Below, in pieces: positions 1 through 4,671 of a DNA stretch of 6,827 nucleotides. The DNA comes from an uncultured Ruminococcus sp. (GTDB taxonomy: Bacteria > Bacillota > Clostridia > Oscillospirales > Acutalibacteraceae), in NCBI GenBank assembly GCA_902773065.1, contig CACYDD010000191.1:1-6827 (forward strand). Direction: 5' to 3'. The notes beneath the pieces are model-generated. The model searched no databases. It was given only the letters and a program-made list of their open reading frames with translations, and had not been told where the DNA came from. Within the stretch, counting starts at the first letter, position 1, and every line of letters starts with the position of its first letter. A program made the position numbers and the translations under genes.

Positions 1-174
1 GGCGATAAACTAATCTTTATTCATACAGAGCGACCGAAGGGTAGCGACTACGTGAATTGACAGCGCAGGCACTGTCTTACTGTAAAATTATGGTTGGCGT
101 ATCAAATCGAAGTGCGGCGATAAACTGATCTTTATTCATACAGAGCGACCGAAGGGTAGCGACTACGCGAATCG
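1..174. repeat. Two copies of a ~59-bp intergenic direct repeat
   Basis: Bases 1-59 and 116-174 align without gaps and differ at only three positions (12/127, 53/168, 58/173), a spacing of 115 bases. Each copy contains AGCGAC twice, separated by a short CGAAGGGT block. Copy 1 can pair ATTCA (19-23) with TGAAT (53-57), but copy 2 loses one of these pairs, so a conserved structure is not well supported. The first copy starts at the window edge, so more repeat may lie to the left. No reading frame spans both copies. This looks like a dispersed or locally duplicated intergenic element; its function is unknown. Confidence 0.85.
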
Positions 175-176
175 GG

Positions 177-193
177 ACCGGCGGCTCGCCGGT
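177..193. promoter_or_regulatory. GC-rich perfect hairpin just upstream of the leuB -35 box
   Basis: ACCGGCG (177-183) and CGCCGGT (187-193) form a perfect 7-bp inverted repeat around a 3-base GCT loop, in otherwise moderate-GC surroundings. It ends four bases before the leuB -35 box. There is no T-run on either side, so it is a poor intrinsic terminator. It could be an operator, or the tail of whatever lies to the left. Confidence 0.5.
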
Positions 194-197
194 GGAC

Positions 198-226
198 TTG
201 ACTAATGATGGAAAAGGAATTATAAT
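198..226 (+). promoter_or_regulatory. leuB promoter (sigma-A type)
   Basis: TTGACT (198-203) and TATAAT (221-226) are separated by exactly 17 bases, one mismatch from consensus. Transcription should begin near base 233, leaving about 27 bases of leader that contain the AAGGAG site (247-252) and the start codon at 260. That leader is too short for a T-box or leucine attenuator, so control of leuB, if any, is likely at the promoter. Confidence 0.85.
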
Positions 227-259
227 GGGTATAGACGAATTTGAAAAAGGAGAATACCA

Positions 260-1333
260 ATGAACAATTATAACATTACATTGCTCAGGGGCGACGGAAT
301 CGGTCCTGAAATCGTGAACGAGGCTGTAAAGGTGCTTGATGTGACTGCGGAGAAATACGGCTTCGGTATTACCTATGAAGATGCACTTCTCGGCGGATGT
401 GCCATTGATGCAACAGGTGTTCCGCTTCCGCAGGAAACAATCGACAAGTGCAAGGCAAGCGACAGCATTCTTTTAGGTGCGGTAGGCGGTCCGAAATGGG
501 ACAGCCAGCCCGGCAGCAACCGCCCCGAAGCAGGACTTCTTGGCATAAGAGGCGCACTCGGACTGTTTGCAAATCTCCGCCCGGCAGTTATTTTTGAGCC
601 GCTGCGCAGTGCTTCACCGCTGAAGGATGAAATTATCGGTGATGCGATGGACATTATGATCGTTCGTGAACTGACAGGTGGTATCTATTTCGGCAAAAGA
701 GGCAATTTTGAAGAGGACGGCATTGCTGCCGCTTATGATACGGAGAAGTATAATATTAACGAAATTCAACGTATTGGCAGAGTTGCTTTTGATATGGCAA
801 TGAAGCGCAATAAAAAGCTGACAAGCGTTGACAAGGCAAATGTGCTTGATTCTTCCAGACTCTGGAGAAACACCATGATCGAGCTTTCTAAGGAATATCC
901 CGAAGTCGAGCTGAATCATCTTTATGTTGATAACTGCGCTATGCAGCTTGTGAGAAAACCGAAACAGTTTGACGTTATCGTTACTTCCAATATTTTCGGA
1001 GATATTCTTTCTGATGAAGCTTCCATGATCAGCGGTTCGATCGGTATGCTGGCTTCTGCGAGCCTGAACAGCACCAAACTCGGTATGTATGAGCCGATCC
1101 ACGGCAGTGCACCCGATATTGCAGGTCAGGGAATCGCCAATCCGCTTGCTACTATCCTTTCCGTTGCTATGATGCTGCGTTACTCTCTTGACGAGCCGAA
1201 GGCAGCAGATGCAATCGAAAACGCTGTGGCAGAGGTTCTGAAAACCACAAGAACGCCTGATATTTACACTGAGGGAACAAAGAAAGTTTCCACCTCGGAA
1301 ATGGGCGATGCAGTATGTGCATTGATCAGATAA
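260..1333 (+). CDS. leuB: 3-isopropylmalate dehydrogenase
   Basis: LeuB carries out the NAD-dependent oxidative decarboxylation of 3-isopropylmalate to 2-oxoisocaproate (4-methyl-2-oxopentanoate), the third step of leucine synthesis, in the cytoplasm. The 357 residues match the family's usual length. The N-terminal GDGIGPEIV is at 11-19. The expected substrate arginines are R97 (GIRGALG), R107 (NLRP) and R136 (IVREL); the catalytic pair is Y143 (GIYFG) and K192 (VDKAN). The metal-binding aspartates are D224 (YVDN), D248 and D252 (FGDILSD). The NAD loop HGSAPDIAG is at 281-289. The ATG at 260 has AAGGAG seven bases upstream. The gene has its own strong promoter and a terminator directly after it, so leuA, leuC and leuD are not downstream partners here. 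Tartrate or isocitrate dehydrogenases are relatives, but the GIRGALGLFANLRP region fits IPMDH. Confidence 0.97.
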   Translation: MNNYNITLLRGDGIGPEIVNEAVKVLDVTAEKYGFGITYEDALLGGCAIDATGVPLPQETIDKCKASDSILLGAVGGPKWDSQPGSNRPEAGLLGIRGALGLFANLRPAVIFEPLRSASPLKDEIIGDAMDIMIVRELTGGIYFGKRGNFEEDGIAAAYDTEKYNINEIQRIGRVAFDMAMKRNKKLTSVDKANVLDSSRLWRNTMIELSKEYPEVELNHLYVDNCAMQLVRKPKQFDVIVTSNIFGDILSDEASMISGSIGMLASASLNSTKLGMYEPIHGSAPDIAGQGIANPLATILSVAMMLRYSLDEPKAADAIENAVAEVLKTTRTPDIYTEGTKKVSTSEMGDAVCALIR

Positions 1334-1357
1334 ATTGACTATAATATCATAAAATAA

Positions 1358-1386
1358 ACGGCAGTTACTTTTGCAGTAACTGCCGT
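1358..1386. terminator. Bidirectional terminator between leuB and the SLOG gene
   Basis: ACGGCAGTTACT (1358-1369) pairs perfectly with AGTAACTGCCGT (1375-1386) around a 5-base loop. It lies 24 bases after the leuB stop and directly abuts the stop of the opposing gene (1388-1390). On the minus strand the stem is followed by TTATTTTATG, a fair U-tract. The plus-strand tail (CCTATTTGTTG) is weaker. Confidence 0.85.
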
Positions 1387-1387
1387 C

Positions 1388-1866
1388 CTATTTGTTGTAA
1401 AGATTGAATATCTCTATGCCCTTTTTCTCTGCCATTCTGACGGTCTGACCCGTACCGCTGCGAAATTGATTTTCGTTAAAATAGCAGTAACACAAATCAG
1501 CGGATTCAATCAGCCTTGCGTTTCTGAGTTTCATACAGTCGTTAGTTTTATGGGGGCATACCGTTTCGGAAGAATCAGCAGAATCGAGAATTTCTGTGAA
1601 TTCTTTTTGTCTTTTTCATTATAAGTCTCTGTCTGTTCTTCTGCGGGGCAGGGCAGAACAAGATGAAGTCTGATATGAGGAAATTGCTTTTTCAGTTTGA
1701 GTACAGTCTGTGCCGCAAGAGTATCAAAACCCAGTGCACCGCCTGCATAAAAATCTGTCAGATCATAACTCACGATATCTTTTTCAAGCAAATCATAAAG
1801 CTTTTTGGAAAGTTCTGTAGTATCTCCTTTTATTTTTCTGTGTCCTGTAAATGAAGCTGATTTCAT
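1388..1866 (-). pseudogene. YpsA-like SLOG/DUF1273 family protein, frameshifted
   Basis: The intact open frame gives 111 residues (1866 down to 1531), but family similarity continues in the -1 frame to a TAG at 1388-1390. Adding one A to the A5 run (T5 at 1604-1608 on the plus strand) gives a 159-residue protein of normal family length. Visible marks are FTGHR (6-10), the glycine-rich GGALGFDTLAA (42-52) and LVLPCP (69-74). After the shift come RNARLIESADL (115-125) and SGTGQTVRMAEKKGIEIFNL (137-156), a typical family ending. SLOG proteins have a Rossmann-like fold thought to bind or process nucleotide-type ligands; the role of this branch is not established. The start at 1866 has AAAGGAAG just upstream. 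The break could be a real mutation, a phase-variable tract, recoding or an assembly error. Without the shift, the last ~23 residues of the 111-residue product are out-of-frame sequence. Confidence 0.85.
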
Positions 1867-1899
1867 AATATCTTCCTTTCTGGTAAATCATAATCAGAC

Positions 1900-1944
1900 A
1901 ATGAATTTTTATTGTTTATAATACAATAAATATTGTAATTCATT
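1900..1944. promoter_or_regulatory. Nested inverted repeats in the SLOG/XRE divergent spacer (possible operator)
   Basis: Three copies of the hexamer TATTGT occur in alternating orientation: 1910-1915 (+), 1923-1928 (as ACAATA) and 1931-1936 (+). The latter two form ACAATA-AA-TATTGT over the -10 and start of the SLOG promoter. They are enclosed by AATGAATT (1900-1907) and AATTCATT (1937-1944). XRE regulators usually bind such dyads beside their own gene, so this is a plausible site for the 80-residue protein. The region is extremely AT-rich, so chance palindromes are likely and the call is tentative. Confidence 0.35.
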
Positions 1945-1960
1945 AATTTTATTTTGTCAA
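1932..1960 (-). promoter_or_regulatory. Promoter of the SLOG gene
   Basis: On the minus strand, TTGACA (1960-1955) is followed after 17 bases by TACAAT (1937-1932), a perfect -35 and a 5/6 -10. The predicted start of transcription is near 1925, giving a ~59-base leader. The -10 box overlaps a TATTGT half-site. Confidence 0.72.
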
Positions 1961-1997
1961 GCAAAAATGATAAAATGCTTGAAAGAGGTAAACGATT

Positions 1998-2240
1998 ATG
2001 AAAGAACAGTATTATGATAAATATAAAGCTATGGGCTTGAAAATTGCTTACTATCGCAAATTAAGAGGTTTAACGCAAATGCAGCTTGCAGAATTGATTG
2101 ATAAAAACTTAGCTTTTATCGGGGCTGTAGAAGCACCTAATGTCAACAGAACGATTTCTTTTGATACGTTGTTTGACATTTCAGAGGCTTTGAATATTCC
2201 TGCTTATAAATTTTTAGTTGAAGATTTGGCAGATGAATAG
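1998..2240 (+). CDS. Small XRE-family helix-turn-helix transcriptional regulator
   Basis: This 80-residue protein is essentially a single Cro/C1-type DNA-binding domain. Residues 13-25 (GLKIAYYRKLRGL) form the first helix, TQMQLAELI (26-34) the second, and NLAFIGAVE (37-45) the recognition helix. SFDTLFDISEALNIP (54-68) completes the five-helix bundle. No ligand-binding or dimerisation domain follows, only a short acidic tail. The ATG at 1998 has AAGAGG (1983-1988) nine bases upstream. TAAAAT at 1971-1976 is a possible -10, but no good -35 fits it. The gene is divergent from the SLOG gene across 131 bp. Autoregulation and control of that neighbour are natural guesses, not shown. A phage- or toxin-antitoxin-derived origin is possible; no toxin is visible nearby. 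Confidence 0.9.
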   Translation: MKEQYYDKYKAMGLKIAYYRKLRGLTQMQLAELIDKNLAFIGAVEAPNVNRTISFDTLFDISEALNIPAYKFLVEDLADE

Positions 2241-2264
2241 AGATTGAATGTTTGAAAGTATATA

Positions 2265-2303
2265 AAAATGGTCAGTGGCTGCAACATAACCACTGACCAT
2301 TTT
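2265..2303. terminator. Convergent terminator after the XRE gene
   Basis: AAAATGGTCAGTGG (2265-2278) pairs perfectly over 14 bp with CCACTGACCATTTT (2290-2303); the loop is 11 bases. The plus-strand tail is TTTTATTTAAT and the minus-strand tail TTTTTATATAC, so it can stop both the XRE transcript and the leftward transcript from the Rpn region. Confidence 0.92.
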
Positions 2304-2350
2304 ATTTAATTAGCAATTAATGTCTCACGCAGATTACTGACTACTAAAAA

Positions 2351-2475
2351 CTAATAACAATCCATCGTAATCAGTGTTTCAATCTTGCTTTCCGGCATTT
2401 CAAACATTTCGGACAACTGTTTGATAGAATTACCAAGTTTGCTAAGCTTTTTCAGTAATTTTGCTCTGACATCAT
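2351..2475 (-). pseudogene. Broken small HTH-like gene or remnant beside the Rpn gene
   Basis: A strong site GGGAGG (2489-2484) sits eight bases before tandem ATGs at 2475 and 2472, but that frame stops after seven codons (MMSEQNY). From about 2476 to 2351 the neighbouring frame reads LLKKLSKLGNSIKQLSEMFE, followed by MPESKIETLITMDCY. This looks like a helix-turn-helix or the C-terminal tail found on some Rpn-type proteins. Adding one base near the early stop would join the good start to this frame, giving about 41 residues. An unbroken 62-codon frame exists only by starting at a TTG (2539) inside the end of the Rpn gene, without a ribosome site. I infer a decayed small gene or leftover of a second Rpn copy. 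Confidence 0.4.
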
Positions 2476-2493
2476 AGTGTATACCTCCCATTA

Positions 2494-2514
2494 TACAATG
2501 TACAATGTGCAATG
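2494..2514. repeat. Three tandem 7-bp units (TACAATG-like)
   Basis: TACAATG (2494-2500), TACAATG (2501-2507) and TGCAATG (2508-2514) lie head to tail between the Rpn stop and the remnant's ribosome site. On the minus strand this run leads into TATAAT (2495-2490) and GGGAGG, so it may shape the 5' region of the small remnant. Confidence 0.75.
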
Positions 2515-2523
2515 ATAAATTTT

Positions 2524-3441
2524 TTAAACTAAATTCCAATAGGCTGTTACTTTTTCGGTTGCTTCGCTTTCAGTAAGTCCAAAAGAGTTCTTGATCACAT
2601 TGGCAACTGCTTCAAGTGATTTCAGAACAGGCTTAAGAGCAGCAATAGAATTTTTGATGTTAGCATTACGTTCTTCCGCTCTGCCTTCCGCTCTGCCTTC
2701 TTCTCTCTCTATCCTTTTGACTGCAATATCATACTGATTGCGCTGGTATTCTTCATCAAAAAGCTCTGACATTATCGTATAGACCTCCTTTTTGTGTTCA
2801 CCAAGGAACTCTGTAAGATATCCTCTTTCCTCACAGATTCTGATGGTTTCTTTGATACATTCGATCTTGTTCTTGTGGATCTTTCGCTGCTCGTCATAGA
2901 CTTTGCAGAACCCGATATACTGACCATAAATCGTATCTGTTCCCGGCTGTTTCAGGATTTTGACTTTGATATCGATAGGACCTTCTCCGTTAAAATAATC
3001 CTCATTGAAGGATATTTCATCAGGTACAGCTCTATCTCCTGTATAAATAATATACAGTTCCGGTTTTGGCAGTTCGATTCTTTTATAGGTGTGTTCGCTT
3101 TGTTGGGTTTTATTCAGGTAACGCCGGTAAGATTCTGACAGGTAAAACAGAATACGCAGCGTCAGATTTTCTGTCCATTTACTTTGTGCCTCAAAAAGCA
3201 GAATGATTTTTTCATTCTTACCTTTTATTACCCTGAACCCCAGATCATTCAAAAGATCATTGATGATCACTGAGGTAAGTGTGTCAGGTTCGATATTGTC
3301 AATTGTGATCATCATATCATCGGGGTGCAGATCTTTATACAAGACTAAAAGATTTTTTCTCTCCTTGAACAGCTTTGAAAACACACTGTCTTTGGTCTTA
3401 TGTTTTACAGTTCGGTTGTCCTGCAATTCTTCGTCAGACAT
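2524..3441 (-). CDS. Rpn family recombination-promoting nuclease / putative transposase
   Basis: With the start at 3441 the protein has 305 residues; a longer frame opens at 3450 (308). In the 308 numbering, the PD-(D/E)XK core is D69 in LLNDLGFRV and E87-x-Q89 in ILLFEAQS. It is followed by the family's TLRILFYLSESYRRYL helix (97-112). Rpn proteins are Mg-dependent DNA endonucleases that raise RecA-independent recombination in E. coli; the link to transposition is historical, and no inverted repeats are visible here. Residues 251-260 are the charged repeat EGRAEGRAEE, encoded by a tandem 12-bp DNA repeat. After that comes a helical tail (262-308) that I do not recognise. AAGGAG directly abuts the first ATG, so the third in-frame ATG (3441, spacing nine) is the likely start. 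The gene has its own promoter, with no clear terminator before the downstream remnant. Confidence 0.85.
   Translation of the reverse strand: MSDEELQDNRTVKHKTKDSVFSKLFKERKNLLVLYKDLHPDDMMITIDNIEPDTLTSVIINDLLNDLGFRVIKGKNEKIILLFEAQSKWTENLTLRILFYLSESYRRYLNKTQQSEHTYKRIELPKPELYIIYTGDRAVPDEISFNEDYFNGEGPIDIKVKILKQPGTDTIYGQYIGFCKVYDEQRKIHKNKIECIKETIRICEERGYLTEFLGEHKKEVYTIMSELFDEEYQRNQYDIAVKRIEREEGRAEGRAEERNANIKNSIAALKPVLKSLEAVANVIKNSFGLTESEATEKVTAYWNLV
2673..2696. repeat. 12-bp tandem repeat inside the Rpn gene
   Basis: CTTCCGCTCTGC occurs twice in a row (2673-2684, 2685-2696), with a degenerate third unit to about 2708. It encodes the GRAE-type units at residues 251-260. The unit length is a multiple of three, so copy-number slippage would lengthen or shorten the charged helix without breaking the frame. 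Confidence 0.8.
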
Positions 3442-3450
3442 TTCCATCAT

Positions 3451-3456
3451 CTCCTT
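3451..3456 (-). promoter_or_regulatory. Ribosome binding site that decides the Rpn start
   Basis: AAGGAG (3456-3451) touches the first ATG (3450) with no spacer. It is three bases from the second (3447) and nine from the third (3441). Normal spacing favours the third ATG. Confidence 0.7.
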
Positions 3457-3473
3457 GCCATTTCTTTATAAGT

Positions 3474-3502
3474 ATTATAACATATTGCTGTCAGAATAGC
3501 AA
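3474..3502 (-). promoter_or_regulatory. Promoter of the Rpn gene
   Basis: On the minus strand TTGCTA (3502-3497) and TATAAT (3479-3474) are 17 bases apart. Transcription should begin near 3467, giving a short leader before the ribosome site. The -35 box overlaps the end of the T-rich tail of the preceding GNAT terminator, so the two units are packed tightly. Confidence 0.65.
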
Positions 3503-3508
3503 ATATAA

Positions 3509-3539
3509 GCCCTCTCAGGTCTGTACAGTCTGAGAGGGC
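3509..3539 (-). terminator. Terminator of the GNAT gene
   Basis: GCCCTCTCAG (3509-3518) pairs perfectly with CTGAGAGGGC (3530-3539); the loop contains the small palindrome CTGTACAG. It lies ten bases beyond the GNAT stop. On the minus strand the stem is followed by TTATATTTGC, a modest U-tract. Confidence 0.85.
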
Positions 3540-3549
3540 AAAGTTATGA

Positions 3550-4398
3550 TTATGCATTATTTTCGATTTTGAGAAGATACAGTTTGTCTTTCATATTAAA
3601 TCCTGATTTGTCCCAGAGTGCCACAGCAGAAGCATTGCCGATATGAGTGTAAAGAATAGGGGTGAGGTCACGTTCCTTGATTTTGTTGACAGCAAACACG
3701 CACATTTTGTAGCCATAACCTTTTTTTCGCTCATCAGGAAGAACAGCAATGGATTTGATGCGCAGATACTGCTCGGTTTTTCCGCCAATAGCAGCATTGG
3801 CAATCATTTTGCCGTTCTTTACAAAAGCATACAGCTCCATATCCAGATATTCGTTTACCTTGCGGTCAAATTTATCACTCCAGCGGAATTCATCTGTCAG
3901 CTGTGTGTAGAAATCTGTTACCAGTTTTACGTGATCAGGATTGTTTTTGTCAATCAGGATGATTTTTTCATCGCTTTCCAGTGCAATGCCCGGGATATTG
4001 CTGATCTCTTCTCCCGAATACGTATAGACCGCAAGAGAAAATTCATCTTTAACAACATAATTGATTTCCAGAGTGGTGAGTGCATACAAATCAGAAAAGT
4101 TGCCTGCGACATCCTGTTTTAAGTAAATCTCTGCCTTAGGGATTTTGCAGTCACGCAAAAATCGGCATATATCAATCAGTTTGTTGGTGTCATCTTTAAT
4201 GGTAGAAGATGTCCAGAGCCATACTTTATGTCCCCTTTTTGCGGTAAGTATGATCACATTCTTGTGGTCCGAATACATATTGTAATCTGCTTCGTTTCTT
4301 GCTGATTCGATCGTATTGAAGATAATGGAATCCGTAATATATTCCTTACTGCTGAAAATTGTATCATTGCCTGCGATTTTATCAAATTTGGTAGCCAT
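3550..4398 (-). CDS. GNAT family N-acetyltransferase
   Basis: This 282-residue protein carries a C-terminal GNAT domain, an acetyl-CoA-dependent acyl-transfer fold. YLRIKSIAVLPDERKKGYGY (211-230) is the central beta strand followed by motif A, with the acetyl-CoA loop R224-K-K-G227-Y-G229. NASAVALWDKSGF (255-267) is the usual motif B with its terminal K-x-GF. Residues 1-145 form a separate region (VWLWTSSTIKDD at 59-70, and KAEIYLKQDVAGNFSDLYAL around 88-107) that could be a degenerate second GNAT-like fold, as in tandem GNATs. The acceptor substrate cannot be told. GGAGG (4410-4406) lies seven bases before the ATG at 4398. The gene has its own promoter and terminator, so it is probably a single-gene unit, and its neighbours give no hint of its substrate. 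Confidence 0.88.
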   Translation of the reverse strand: MATKFDKIAGNDTIFSSKEYITDSIIFNTIESARNEADYNMYSDHKNVIILTAKRGHKVWLWTSSTIKDDTNKLIDICRFLRDCKIPKAEIYLKQDVAGNFSDLYALTTLEINYVVKDEFSLAVYTYSGEEISNIPGIALESDEKIILIDKNNPDHVKLVTDFYTQLTDEFRWSDKFDRKVNEYLDMELYAFVKNGKMIANAAIGGKTEQYLRIKSIAVLPDERKKGYGYKMCVFAVNKIKERDLTPILYTHIGNASAVALWDKSGFNMKDKLYLLKIENNA

Positions 4399-4441
4399 GA
4401 CGATTCCTCCCTGCCTTTTTTCTATAACTACACTTATTAAT

Positions 4442-4470
4442 ATTTTAACTTATTTTTTCTTATTTTTCAA
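4442..4470 (-). promoter_or_regulatory. Promoter of the GNAT gene
   Basis: On the minus strand TTGAAA (4470-4465) and TAAAAT (4447-4442) are 17 bases apart, each one mismatch from consensus. The predicted transcription start is about 4435, giving a ~37-base leader containing GGGAGG. Confidence 0.7.
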
Positions 4471-4508
4471 TATCCAATTACAAACTTTTATCAAAAAAGA
4501 CCAAAATA

Positions 4509-4602
4509 ATTTGTATTTCATGAAATCCTGCCTGTTTGTATTATAATATGTACAATAATATGCGAAAGTTATTAAAATATTTATCTCATATTTGTATTTC
4601 AT
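4509..4602. repeat. 13-bp direct repeat upstream of the HPr gene
   Basis: ATTTGTATTTCAT occurs at 4509-4521 and again at 4590-4602, 81 bases apart. Each copy is followed about 17-20 bases later by TATAAT (4542-4547 and 4620-4625). The first copy also forms the perfect 12-bp palindrome ATTTCATGAAAT (4515-4526). The arrangement could reflect a duplicated promoter module. Otherwise the gene-free stretch 4399-4671 holds only AT-rich sequence and the GNAT promoter. Confidence 0.6.
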
Positions 4603-4625
4603 TTTCCGGAAGTTTATTGTATAAT
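4597..4625 (+). promoter_or_regulatory. Probable HPr promoter
   Basis: A perfect TATAAT (4620-4625) lies about 46 bases before the HPr start codon. The hexamer 17 bases upstream, TTTCAT (4597-4602), is a poor -35, so an activator or another element may compensate. A second TATAAT at 4542-4547 is an alternative start. Confidence 0.45.
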
Positions 4626-4656
4626 AAATTAATAACTCTTTTGAGTACACAAAAAT

Positions 4657-4662
4657 AAGGAG
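4657..4662 (+). promoter_or_regulatory. Ribosome binding site supporting the HPr TTG start
   Basis: AAGGAG lies nine bases before TTG (4672-4674). This start places the phosphorylated histidine at residue 15 and the serine at 46, the standard HPr numbering. Confidence 0.8.
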
Positions 4663-4671
4663 TGGCAGAAT

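Noticed and set aside
1..174. Possible CRISPR array from the repeated 59-base sequence
   Set aside because: There are only two copies, the unit is longer than CRISPR repeats, the copies differ at three positions, and no cas gene is visible.
1..259. T-box or leucine attenuator upstream of leuB
   Set aside because: There is no T-box sequence or antiterminator. The promoter at 198-226 leaves only about 27 leader bases before the start codon.
614..1102. 162-codon open frame on the minus strand inside leuB
   Set aside because: It is antisense to conserved leuB coding sequence, with no ribosome site and no recognisable protein features.
1590..1620. Firm call of programmed -1 frameshifting in the SLOG gene
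   Set aside because: The slip site is C-AAA-AAG rather than A-AAA-AAG, there is no upstream ribosome-like stimulator, and the following stem is weak and AU-rich. Mutation or sequencing error is simpler.
1663..1854. 63-codon plus-strand frame across the SLOG gene
   Set aside because: It lies antisense to the conserved GGALGFDTLAA region and has no supporting signals.
2794..3499. Plus-strand frames of 114 and 98 codons opposite the Rpn gene
   Set aside because: Both overlap the well-supported PD-(D/E)XK coding region in antisense. Their Phe/Ile/Ser-rich composition is typical of shadows.
2351..3502. Rpn gene and downstream fragment as an insertion sequence
   Set aside because: I saw no terminal inverted repeats or target-site duplication flanking the region. 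The gene has an ordinary promoter packed against the neighbour's terminator.
3643..4122. 159-codon plus-strand frame opposite the GNAT gene
   Set aside because: It is antisense to the GNAT motif region, has no ribosome site, and has no family resemblance.
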